The position numbers and the translations under genes are program-made. A stretch of DNA of 64,000 nucleotides from CAWFKS01 sp963816435 (GTDB lineage: Bacteria; Pseudomonadota; Alphaproteobacteria; Rhizobiales; Rhizobiaceae), in the NCBI GenBank assembly GCA_963816435.1, contig CAWFKS010000021.1, positions 29,515 to 93,514 of the forward strand, in the 5' to 3' direction. This document shows, piece by piece, positions 19,501 to 27,312 of the stretch. The notes under the pieces were generated by a model. That model was not told where the DNA came from. It was given only the letters and a program-made list of their open reading frames with translations, and did no database searches. Numbering within the stretch: the stretch's first letter is position 1; every line of letters begins with the position of its first letter.

Positions 19501-20918
19501 GTCGTGCCCGTGCTGAACCACCAGGCGGCGAGCCCCAGAAAGGCGAAGAAGCCGACGACGTCGGTGACGGTGGTGACGAAGACCGACGAGGCGACCGCCG
19601 GGTCGGCGCCGACGCGGTCGAGGATCAGCGGGATGAGGATGCCGGCGAGCGCGGCGGCCAGCATGTTGATGACCATGGCGGCGGCGATGATGGCGCCGAG
19701 ATTCGGATTGCCGAACCAGAGCGCTGCCAGCACGCCCATGATCAGGGCGAAAACGATGCCGTTGAGAATGCCGACGACGGTTTCGCGGCGGATGATGCGC
19801 CCGGCGTTGTAGATGTCGATGTCACGGGTGGCGAGCGCGCGCACCGTCACCGTCATCGTCTGGGTGGCTGCGTTTCCGCCCATGGAAGCGACGATCGGCA
19901 TCAGCACGGCGAGCGCCACCATCTGCTGGATCGTGGCGTCGAACAGGCCGATCACCAGCGAGGCGATGATGGCGGTGACGAGGTTGACGCCCAGCCAGGG
20001 CACGCGCGAGCGCGAGGTGGCGGCGACGGTGTCGGACAGCTCCTCGTCGCCGACGCCGCCCATGCGCAGGATGTCTTCCTCGGCCTCCTGCTGGATGACG
20101 TCGACGACGTCGTCGATGGTCAGCACGCCGACGAGGCGTTCGTTGGCGTCGACGACGGCGGCGGACAGAAGGTCGTACTGCTCGAACTCGCGCGCCGCCT
20201 CTTCCTGGTCCATCGTGGCCGGAATGGCGTGGCGCGTCTCGTGCATGACGTCCTCGACCTTGGTGTTGCGCTGGCTGCGCAGCACGCGGTCGAGATCGAC
20301 GGCGCCAAGCAGCCGGAAGGTCGGGTCGATGACGAAGATCTGGCTGAACTGGTCCGGCAGATCCTTGTCCTCGCGCATGTAGTCGATGGTCTGGCCGACG
20401 GTCCAGAACGGCGGCACCGCGACGAACTCGGTCTGCATGCGCCGGCCGGCCGTCTCTTCGGGATAGGCCAGCGAGCGGCGAAGCCGGATGCGCTCAGAGA
20501 AGGGAAGCTGGGCCAGAATCTCGTTCTGGTCCTCGTCCGGCAGATCCTCGAGAATGTAGACCGCATCGTCCGAATCGAGCGCCTGCACGGCCAGCGCGAT
20601 GCGGTCGTTGGAGATGTTCTTGACGATGTCGTTGCGGATGCCGTCGTCGACTTCGGTGAGCGCGGCGTAGTCGAACGCATCGCCCATCAGCTGGACGAGC
20701 GCGCCGCGCTGCTCGGGCGCCAGCGCCTCGATCAGGTCGCCGATCTCGGACTGGTGGAGCTGGCCGACCTCGCGGATCAGCGTCGGCTTGTCCTGATCGG
20801 CGATCGCCGCGTCGATTTCGGCCAGGAAATCCTGCCGGACGGCGCCGTCCTCGTTGTAGATGTCGGGACGGTCTTCCTCGGTCTCGCTTTCGGGCGGCAG
20901 GTCGTGCGTGTCTTCCAA
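19497..20918 (-). CDS. mgtE: Magnesium transporter MgtE
   Basis: A 473-residue Mg2+ channel of the inner membrane. From the N-terminus it has an acidic tail, the MgtE N domain (about residues 40-140, superhelical repeats such as EALAPEQRGALVQL), two CBS domains (about 145-270) and the membrane domain with five helices. The latter contains the selectivity region VLMPIVASMGGNAATQT and the C-terminal FVTTVTDVVGFFAFLG. The start is TTG 20918 with GGGAGG 5 bp upstream. The cytosolic domain gates the channel by sensing Mg2+. The gene leads an operon with psuK and psuG. Confidence 0.93.
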   Translation of the reverse strand: MEDTHDLPPESETEEDRPDIYNEDGAVRQDFLAEIDAAIADQDKPTLIREVGQLHQSEIGDLIEALAPEQRGALVQLMGDAFDYAALTEVDDGIRNDIVKNISNDRIALAVQALDSDDAVYILEDLPDEDQNEILAQLPFSERIRLRRSLAYPEETAGRRMQTEFVAVPPFWTVGQTIDYMREDKDLPDQFSQIFVIDPTFRLLGAVDLDRVLRSQRNTKVEDVMHETRHAIPATMDQEEAAREFEQYDLLSAAVVDANERLVGVLTIDDVVDVIQQEAEEDILRMGGVGDEELSDTVAATSRSRVPWLGVNLVTAIIASLVIGLFDATIQQMVALAVLMPIVASMGGNAATQTMTVTVRALATRDIDIYNAGRIIRRETVVGILNGIVFALIMGVLAALWFGNPNLGAIIAAAMVINMLAAALAGILIPLILDRVGADPAVASSVFVTTVTDVVGFFAFLGLAAWWFSTGTT

Positions 20919-21097
20919 CAGCGCCTCCCGTAGCGGCTTGAGGGGTTTCAGGTTCGCATGAGGGTGTAGCCCCGAAACCGATGGATTTCAAAGGCTATCG
21001 CGCGTCGTTGCACCTCTGTCGGAGAAGTTGCGGCGTTCGTGACCGCCAGCCGGGCGGAAGCCCGGAAGGCGGTGGCGAAGCTAGCCCGCCAATGAGA

Positions 21098-21132
21098 GGA
21101 ACAGCCCGCGACATCTGGGCGCGGGCCGTTCC
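21098..21132 (-). terminator. Hairpin after the RND operon, terminator-like
   Basis: GGAAC-A-GCCCGCG pairs with CGCGGGC-C-GTTCC across a 9-base loop, starting 5 bp beyond the stop of the RND permease. It has no clear U-tract on the minus strand, so it may stabilise the 3' end rather than act as a classic intrinsic terminator. Confidence 0.45.
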
Positions 21133-21137
21133 CTGGG

Positions 21138-24100
21138 TCATGCGCTCTCGTCGCCGGCTTTCCGGCCGCCGCGCAGGGCGACGTAGATCGCCGGGATCAC
21201 CAGCACCGTCAGCAGCGTCGAGGACGCCAGACCGAACAGCAGCGAGATGGCCAGACCCTGGAAGATCGGGTCGGTCAGGATCACCGCCGCGCCGATCATC
21301 GCCGCGATCGCGGTCAGGAGGATCGGCTTGAAGCGGATCGCGCCGGCCTCGAGCAGCACGTCGACGAGATTTCGCGAAGGCGCGTGCGCGTTGCGGATGA
21401 AGTCGACCAGCAGGATCGAGTTGCGCACGATGATGCCGGCCAGCGCGATGAAGCCGATCATCGAGGTCGCCGAGAACGGCGCGCCGAACAGCCAGTGGCC
21501 GAGCATGATGCCGATCAGGGTGAGCGGGATCGGCGTCAGGATGACCAGCGGCAGCTTGAACGAGCCGAACTGCGCGACGACGAGGATGTAGATGCCGACG
21601 ATCGCCACCATGAAGGCCGCGCCCATGTCGCGGAAGGTCACCCAGGTGACTTCCCACTCGCCGTCCCACAGAAGCGTCGGCGAGGCTTCGTCGGACGGCT
21701 GGCCGTGCAGCGACACCTCTGGTTTGGGCAGGTCGCCCCAGTCGGCCGCGGCAATGGCGTCGTCGACGGCCAGCATGCCGTAGACCGGTGCCTCGAACTC
21801 GCCGGCGAGCTCGCCCATCACCATCTCGATCGAGCGTCCGTTGTGGCGGAAGATCGGATACGAGGCCGGCTCGCGGATGACGTGGACGACGTCCCCGAGT
21901 TCCACCACGTCGCGTGCGCCCGGCAGGGCGTTGGCCGGAACCGGCGTCGCAAGAGCCCGCTCGTCGACCACGCCGTGCTCCTTCGACAGCGACATGCGGA
22001 TCGGGATCGGATGGCGGCCGCCGCCGCGATGCGAATAGCCGACCGTGGCGCCGCCGTAGAGATAGGCCAGCGTGTCGTACACGTCGGACTGCTCGACCTT
22101 GTAGTATTCGAGGTTGTCCTGGTCGACCGCCAGGCGCAACCGCTCCGGCTGGTTGTGGAAGCTGTCGTCGACGTCGACGATGAACGGCACGCTCTCGAAG
22201 GTCTGGCGCACCTTGGTGGCGACGGCGCGGCGCGTCTCGGCGTCGGGACCGTAGATCTCGGCGAGCAGCGTGGCGACCACCGGCGGCCCCGGCGGCGGCT
22301 CGACGACCTTGATGACCGTTCCATCGGGCGCCGGCAGGCCTTCGAGACGCTTGCGCATCTCCAGCGCGACCGCGTGGCTTTCCCGGTCGCGCTCGCCCTT
22401 CGGCAACAGGTTGACGGTGACGTCGCCCTGCTCGGGGTTCGAGCGCAGGTAGTAGTGCCGCACGAGGCCGTTGAAGTTGAACGGCGAGGCGGTGCCGGCG
22501 AAGGTCTCGAAGGAGACGATCTCGGGCACGTCGGCCAGCCTGTCGACCACCTGCTGCAACAGCCGGTTGGTGTCCTCGACCGAGGCGCCCCGCGGCAGGT
22601 CGGCTACGACCTGCAACTCGGTCTTGTTGTCGAAGGGCAGCAGCTTGACCGTGACGTCCTTGGAGTAGATCAGCCACATGGACGCGAGCGTCGCCACGCC
22701 GACCAGGACGAGGAAGGTCCAGGCGCGCAGGCGCGACTTGAGGATCGGCCTTGCGACCACGACGTAGGCGCGGCCGAGCGCGCCGCCGTGGCCGCCGGCC
22801 CCGTGGGCATGGGCGGAAGCGTGGTGCTGCTTGCCGAACTTCATCATCAGCCACGGCGTCAGCATGACCGCGACGAAGAAGGAAAACAGCATCGCGGCCG
22901 AGGCGTTGGCCGGGATCGGGCTCATGTAGGGGCCCATCATGCCCGACACGAACAGCATCGGCAGCAGCGCCGCCACCACGGTCAGCGTCGCCACGATCGT
23001 CGGGTTGCCGACCTCGGCCACCGCCTCGATCGCGGCGGTCTTGCGCGAGCGGCCGTCCTCCATCGCCCAGTGACGGGCGATGTTCTCGATCACCACGATG
23101 GCGTCGTCGACGAGAATGCCGATCGAGAAGATCAGCGCGAACAGGCTGACGCGGTTGAGCGTGTAGCCCATGACGCGCGAGGCGAACAATGTCAGCAGGA
23201 TCGTGGTCGGGATGACGACGGCGACGACCAGCGCCTCGCGCCAGCCGATCGACAGCGCCACCAGGATGACGATCGAGACGGTGGCCAGCGCCAGGTGGAA
23301 CAGCAGTTCGTTGGCCTTCTCGTTCGCCGTCTCGCCGTAGTCGCGCGTGACGATCATCTGCACGTCCTTGGGGAAGATCTGCCCGCGGATCTGGTGAAGA
23401 CGCTCGACGATGTTCTCGGCGATGACGACGGCGTTGGTGCCGGGACGCTTGGCGATCGCCAGCGATACCGACGGCGCGCGCACCAGCCCGCCATCGGTCT
23501 TGGCGATGTTGGTGACGCGGTTCTCCGACGGCGAGGTCGCGAGCACCACGTTGGCCACGTCGCGCACGTAGACCGGCCGGCCGTCGCGCGCGGTCAGGAG
23601 CAGGTTGCCGATGTCGGACAGCGCCTGCAGCGTCTGCCCGGCGACCAGCACGCGCTGCTTGCCGTCGTCGCGCACCGTACCGATCTGGAAGGACCGGTTG
23701 GCGCCGGCGATCTTGCCGGTGAGCTGCTGCAGCGTGATGCCGTAGAGCGAAAGCTTTTCCGGGTCGGGCTCGACCTGGATTTCCTCCGGCTGGCTGCCGA
23801 CGATGTAGGTGAGCCCGATGTCGGGGAGCTTGGAGACCTCGACCTGCAGTTCGCGCGCCAGCCTGGTCAGGTCCGCCGACGTCCACTTGCCGGCCGCCTC
23901 CGGGGTCGGCGTCAGCGACACCACGACCATGGCGACGTCGTCGATGCCGCGGCCGACGATCAGCGGCTCTGGGATGCCGACCGGGATGCGGTCGAGATTG
24001 GCGCGCACCTTGTCGTGGACGCGCAGGATCGCGGCGTCGGAGCTGGTGCCGACCTCGAAGCGCGCGGTCACCAGCGCGCCGTCGTCCTGGGTCTGCGAAT

Positions 24101-24356
24101 AGACGTGCTCGACGCCGTCGATGCTCTTGATGATGGTCTCGAGCGGCTCGGTGACCAGCTTGACCGCGTCCTCGGCCTTGAGCCCGTTGGCCGCGATGTG
24201 GATGTCGACCATCGGGACGGAGATCTGCGGCTCCTCCTCGCGCGGCAGGGTGATGAGGGCGACAATGCCGAGCCCGATCGCCGCCAGCAGGAACAGCGGG
24301 GTGAGCGGCGAGGTGATGAAGGCGCGGGTGAGCCCGCCGGCGATGCCGTATTTCAT
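21138..24356 (-). CDS. RND efflux transporter permease
   Basis: A 1072-residue inner-membrane proton-driven pump of the AcrB superfamily. Its N-terminus (FITSPLTPLFLLAAIGLGIVALITLPREEEPQ) and large periplasmic loops follow the family layout. The TM4 proton-relay pair is present in FSIGILVDDAIVVIENIARH (Asp-Asp near residue 416). A His-rich cytosolic loop (KQHHASAHAHGAGGHGG, near residues 510-525) may bind metal. C-terminal helices with ALAGIIVRNSILLVDFI are normal. ATG 24356 overlaps the adaptor's stop by 4 bp. No outer-membrane factor is encoded next to it. The neighbouring BigR-like repressor hints at sulfur-stress control. Confidence 0.92.
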   Translation of the reverse strand: MKYGIAGGLTRAFITSPLTPLFLLAAIGLGIVALITLPREEEPQISVPMVDIHIAANGLKAEDAVKLVTEPLETIIKSIDGVEHVYSQTQDDGALVTARFEVGTSSDAAILRVHDKVRANLDRIPVGIPEPLIVGRGIDDVAMVVVSLTPTPEAAGKWTSADLTRLARELQVEVSKLPDIGLTYIVGSQPEEIQVEPDPEKLSLYGITLQQLTGKIAGANRSFQIGTVRDDGKQRVLVAGQTLQALSDIGNLLLTARDGRPVYVRDVANVVLATSPSENRVTNIAKTDGGLVRAPSVSLAIAKRPGTNAVVIAENIVERLHQIRGQIFPKDVQMIVTRDYGETANEKANELLFHLALATVSIVILVALSIGWREALVVAVVIPTTILLTLFASRVMGYTLNRVSLFALIFSIGILVDDAIVVIENIARHWAMEDGRSRKTAAIEAVAEVGNPTIVATLTVVAALLPMLFVSGMMGPYMSPIPANASAAMLFSFFVAVMLTPWLMMKFGKQHHASAHAHGAGGHGGALGRAYVVVARPILKSRLRAWTFLVLVGVATLASMWLIYSKDVTVKLLPFDNKTELQVVADLPRGASVEDTNRLLQQVVDRLADVPEIVSFETFAGTASPFNFNGLVRHYYLRSNPEQGDVTVNLLPKGERDRESHAVALEMRKRLEGLPAPDGTVIKVVEPPPGPPVVATLLAEIYGPDAETRRAVATKVRQTFESVPFIVDVDDSFHNQPERLRLAVDQDNLEYYKVEQSDVYDTLAYLYGGATVGYSHRGGGRHPIPIRMSLSKEHGVVDERALATPVPANALPGARDVVELGDVVHVIREPASYPIFRHNGRSIEMVMGELAGEFEAPVYGMLAVDDAIAAADWGDLPKPEVSLHGQPSDEASPTLLWDGEWEVTWVTFRDMGAAFMVAIVGIYILVVAQFGSFKLPLVILTPIPLTLIGIMLGHWLFGAPFSATSMIGFIALAGIIVRNSILLVDFIRNAHAPSRNLVDVLLEAGAIRFKPILLTAIAAMIGAAVILTDPIFQGLAISLLFGLASSTLLTVLVIPAIYVALRGGRKAGDESA

Positions 24357-25363
24357 GGCACGATCACCGTGTCGCCGGCCTGCAGCCCGCTCAGCACCTC
24401 GACCAGCGGCGCGCCGCCGTCGGCGAAGGTCTCGCCGAGCACGACGGCGACCTCGAGCTCGCCCTCTCCGGTCGCCAGCGTGACGTAGTCGACGCCGTGG
24501 ACGGTGCGCACCGCCTGCGGCGGCACACCGAGCATGGCGCGGCGGGCGACGGGAATGGAGACGAGCGTGCGCTCGTTGACGAAGTAGCTGCCGATGTCGG
24601 CAACCTCGACGTCGGCGATGACGCGGCCGTTCTCGATCTCCGGATAGACCTTGGCGATGCGGCCCTGGCGCTTGTCGGCGAAGTCACCGCCCCCGCCGAT
24701 GCCGCGCTCGGAAATGGCGACGGTGGCGCCTTCCCTGATCTCGGCGGCGTGGCGCTCCGGCAGCGACAGGCGCAGGTAGTAGCGGCCGGACGCGATGCGG
24801 GCGACCGGCTCGCCCGCCATGATGACGGAGCCGGCGGTCACCGGGACGGTCAGCACGCGTCCGGTGGCCGGCGCCAGCGTCTCGCCCTCACGTGCGCTCT
24901 GCTCGATGACGGCCTTGTCGGCGCGCGCGGCGGTGAGCTGGTTGGTGACGACGTCGAACTGGAGCTGCGCGCTGTCGACGCGGCTCTGGGTGCCGGCGCC
25001 CTTGCTCAACAGGTCCTGGGCGCGCTGCAGGTCGGTCTCGGCGTTCTGGAGCTGCGATTCCAGCGCCGAAATCTTGGCAGCGGCCGCCTCGAGCTGCAGC
25101 GCGATCTTGTCGTCGACGACCTTGGCGATGACGTCGCCCTTGGTCACCTCGTCGCCCTCGCTGACGCCGACCTCGGCGATGGTGCCGGAGATGCGGGCGC
25201 GGGCCGGCACGATGGTGCGGCTCTCGACCTGGCCGTAGACGGATTTCATCTCCGTCACGGTGGTCGGCTCGACGGTGAACTGGCCGGCGAGCGATGGCGC
25301 CGAAGCCAGCGAGAGGAGCAAGGCGAGCGCGCCGCCGGCCCTGTGGAGGGTGGTGTCGTTCAT
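24353..25363 (-). CDS. RND efflux periplasmic adaptor subunit
   Basis: A 336-residue membrane-fusion protein linking the RND permease to an outer-membrane channel. It has a signal peptide (about residues 1-26, ending APSLAGQ), a lipoyl/barrel-sandwich half (RARISGTIAEVGVSEGDEVTKGDVIAKV), a coiled-coil hairpin (about 88-150, LEAAAAKISALESQLQNAETD), the returning half APATGRVLTVPV and a beta-barrel domain. It is shorter than AcrA. The stop overlaps the permease start, and the gene lies 73 bp downstream of the YgaP-like gene's stop, so the three may be one operon. Confidence 0.9.
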   Translation of the reverse strand: MNDTTLHRAGGALALLLSLASAPSLAGQFTVEPTTVTEMKSVYGQVESRTIVPARARISGTIAEVGVSEGDEVTKGDVIAKVVDDKIALQLEAAAAKISALESQLQNAETDLQRAQDLLSKGAGTQSRVDSAQLQFDVVTNQLTAARADKAVIEQSAREGETLAPATGRVLTVPVTAGSVIMAGEPVARIASGRYYLRLSLPERHAAEIREGATVAISERGIGGGGDFADKRQGRIAKVYPEIENGRVIADVEVADIGSYFVNERTLVSIPVARRAMLGVPPQAVRTVHGVDYVTLATGEGELEVAVVLGETFADGGAPLVEVLSGLQAGDTVIVP

Positions 25364-25435
25364 GGGTCAGACCAATTCCAGAGTTCGAAAACCGCGCGGC
25401 GGGCGCAGGGCAGCGGCGGGTGGCGGGGCGGCTTC

Positions 25436-25639
25436 CTACTTGAAGGCCGGGCCGGCCTTGCAGCCGGCCTTGCGGAACAGCATCGCGGCCGGGCAGAACC
25501 CGGTGACCGAGGCCTGGATCATGTTGATCCCGGCGAAGGCCGTGAGCAGGAACCACCAGGCCGAGTGGTAGATGCCGAGCGCCAGCGAAACCAGCACCAC
25601 AAATCCCGCGAACATCATGACTGCCTTGTCGATCGTCAT
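25436..25639 (-). CDS. DUF2892 (YgaP-like) small membrane protein
   Basis: A 67-residue protein with two membrane helices (about residues 8-24 and 27-44) and the DUF2892 pattern FAGINMIQASVTGFCPAAMLFRKAGCK, including the conserved CP and C. DUF2892 is the membrane part of YgaP rhodanese. In Rhizobium, Agrobacterium and Xylella such genes occur in operons controlled by the sulfide sensor BigR. Here it is first in a leftward set with the RND pump and is divergent from a BigR-like gene, which fits a role in sulfide or persulfide stress. Confidence 0.85.
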   Translation of the reverse strand: MTIDKAVMMFAGFVVLVSLALGIYHSAWWFLLTAFAGINMIQASVTGFCPAAMLFRKAGCKAGPAFK

Positions 25640-25797
25640 CGCCGTCTCTCCTGTTGGCCGCCCGACGCCGGGCCGGCTCGATCCAAACCGTTTCGGGACA
25701 GCGCAGCTTCCCCGTCGCCGGAACTGCCGATTCCCAGCGTGTCGTCATCGCGGTAAGCTGATTTAGCCTGCGCCCCCGAATTTCGGACTTGCATCTA

Positions 25798-25832
25798 ACA
25801 TTCAGGAATTTTAATTTCAAGAACATGAATGT
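25798..25832. promoter_or_regulatory. Inverted repeat, probable BigR-like operator
   Basis: ACATTCA (25798-25804) and TGAATGT (25826-25832) form an inverted repeat around an AT-rich 21-bp centre, between the YgaP-like gene and the ArsR-type gene. It overlaps the proposed start of the repressor, so bound repressor would shut its own gene and perhaps the divergent efflux operon. Confidence 0.45.
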
Positions 25833-26139
25833 GAAAGAAATGATACCGGCCTCCGGAGAGGCGGCCGACCTGCTGCGCAGCATCTCGCACCCGCAGCGCC
25901 TGCTGGTCCTGTGCGCGCTTGGTGACAAGGAGCGGTCCGTCGCGGAGCTACGCGACGAGCTCGGCATCGAGCAGGTGCCGATGTCGCAGCAATTGATGCG
26001 TCTGAGGGCGGACGGGCTGGTGGAGGCGCGCCGCGAGGGCACGTCGGTCTACTACCGCATCACGCGGCCGCAGGTCCTGACGATCGTGGAGGCGTTGCAC
26101 TCGGCGTTCTGCCCGCCGCGCCAGAGCGGCGGCGGGTAG
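25825..26139 (+). CDS. ArsR-family repressor, BigR/SqrR/YgaV-type persulfide sensor
   Basis: A 104-residue winged-HTH repressor. The domain runs ADLLRSISHPQRLLVLCALGD, SVAELRDELGIEQVPMSQQLMRLRADGLVEARREG, SVYYRI. It lacks the CxC or ELCVCDL metal motif of ArsR/SmtB. Two cysteines, Cys30 (LVLC) and Cys96 (SAFC), are 66 residues apart, the same spacing as in the dithiol sensors BigR (42/108) and SqrR (41/107), which form a disulfide or polysulfide bridge when exposed to sulfide or persulfide. ATG 25825 was chosen; 25840 is possible. It is divergent from the YgaP-like/RND genes, its likely targets. Confidence 0.85.
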   Translation: MNVKEMIPASGEAADLLRSISHPQRLLVLCALGDKERSVAELRDELGIEQVPMSQQLMRLRADGLVEARREGTSVYYRITRPQVLTIVEALHSAFCPPRQSGGG

Positions 26140-26178
26140 TCGGGAAGAGCCTGAGTTTCAGCGAAAATCGAAAGCTGA

Positions 26179-26263
26179 TGGTGCGGTCGAGAAGACTCGA
26201 ACTTCCACGGGTTGCCCCACAGCGACCTCAACGCTGCGCGTCTACCAATTCCGCCACGACCGC
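26179..26263 (-). tRNA. tRNA-Leu (GAG)
   Basis: An 85-nt tRNA with a 7-bp acceptor (GCGGTCG/CGACCGC), the D-arm GGAATTGGTAGACGC, and an anticodon stem CAGCG/CGCTG around loop TTGAGGT (anticodon GAG). It has a long class II variable arm, TTCGAGT in the T-loop, and an encoded ACCA 3' end. Confidence 0.95.
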
Positions 26264-26534
26264 ACGTGGTAGGGCCGGCTCGCGAGCCAGCCCGGCGCAT
26301 GTAGCAAATCGACTCGCGCGAAACAAGGGCGCTGGAGCGCTTCGCGCATCGATATCGGCAGCAATCGAATGCAGCGCCAAACGTCGGACAACCCGTCTTG
26401 CGAAAACGAATCGGAAGATCATTGCAAACCGCTGATACGACGTGGTTTTCGGTTGCTCGCGTGGATCGTGCGCGGCGGCGCGGCGATGCCGCAACTGGAC
26501 GCGTCCGCCGAAAGGCGGCATAGAAAGACGAGCC

Positions 26535-27311
26535 ATGCCCGTTTCCCCCATCACCCGCGGCGGCAGCGCCGCACGATTCCTGCCCTCGCCGGGGTCGCCT
26601 CCGGTCGAATGGCGGGTCTCACCGGGCCTCACCCAATACGATAACGCGCTGGCGCACATGGAGGCGCGAGCAGAGGCGATCCGCGCCGGCACGGCGGGCG
26701 AACAGGTGTGGCTGGTGGAGCATCCGCCGCTCTACACCGCCGGCACCAGCGCGCGGCCGGAAGACCTGGTGGACGCCAACCGTTTTCCGGTGTTCGAAGC
26801 CGGCCGCGGCGGCGAATACACCTATCACGGCCCCGGCCAGCGGGTCGCCTACGCCATGCTCGACCTGAAGCGGCGGCGCGAGGACGTGCGCGCGTTCGTG
26901 GCCGCGCTCGAGGACTGGATCATCTCGGCGCTGGACCGGGTCAACGTGAAGGGCGAGCGGCGCGACGACCGCGTCGGCGTCTGGGTGGTGAGGCCCGACC
27001 GGCCGCCCTCGCCCGACGGCGCGCCGGCCGAGGACAAGATCGCGGCGATCGGCATCAGGCTGCGGCGCTGGGTGAGCTTCCACGGCATCGCCATCAACGT
27101 CGAGCCCGACCTTTCGCACTTTTCCGGCATCGTGCCGTGCGGCATACGCGACCACGGCGTGACCAGCCTCGTCGATCTCGGCCTGCCGATCACGATGGAA
27201 GATTTCGACGTCGCGCTGAAGGCGGCATTCGTCGACATTTTCGGCCCCGTGGCGGAAAGCCCGGCCGAAGGTGGCGAGACTGTCGCCGCCGCTCTCAGGA
27301 GATCTGCCTGA
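26535..27311 (+). CDS. lipB: Lipoyl(octanoyl) transferase LipB
   Basis: A 258-residue cytosolic enzyme that transfers octanoyl from acyl-carrier protein to the lipoyl domains of E2 and H proteins. Motifs: WLVEHPPLYTAGTSARPEDL, GRGGEYTYHGPGQRVAYAMLDL (the core GG..T.HGPGQ), KIAAIGIRLRRWVSFHGIAINV with the catalytic Lys near 168, and FSGIVPCGIRDHGVTSL with the catalytic Cys near 201. It starts at ATG 26535 and ends 1 bp before the ggt start codon, so the two genes are closely linked. Confidence 0.93.
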   Translation: MPVSPITRGGSAARFLPSPGSPPVEWRVSPGLTQYDNALAHMEARAEAIRAGTAGEQVWLVEHPPLYTAGTSARPEDLVDANRFPVFEAGRGGEYTYHGPGQRVAYAMLDLKRRREDVRAFVAALEDWIISALDRVNVKGERRDDRVGVWVVRPDRPPSPDGAPAEDKIAAIGIRLRRWVSFHGIAINVEPDLSHFSGIVPCGIRDHGVTSLVDLGLPITMEDFDVALKAAFVDIFGPVAESPAEGGETVAAALRRSA

Positions 27312-27312
27312 C

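Noticed and set aside
20919..21000. Mg2+ riboswitch (M-box) before mgtE
   Set aside because: The leader between the possible promoter and the TTG start is short and shows only one simple stem (GGTTTC/GAAACC). The conserved M-box core is not recognisable.
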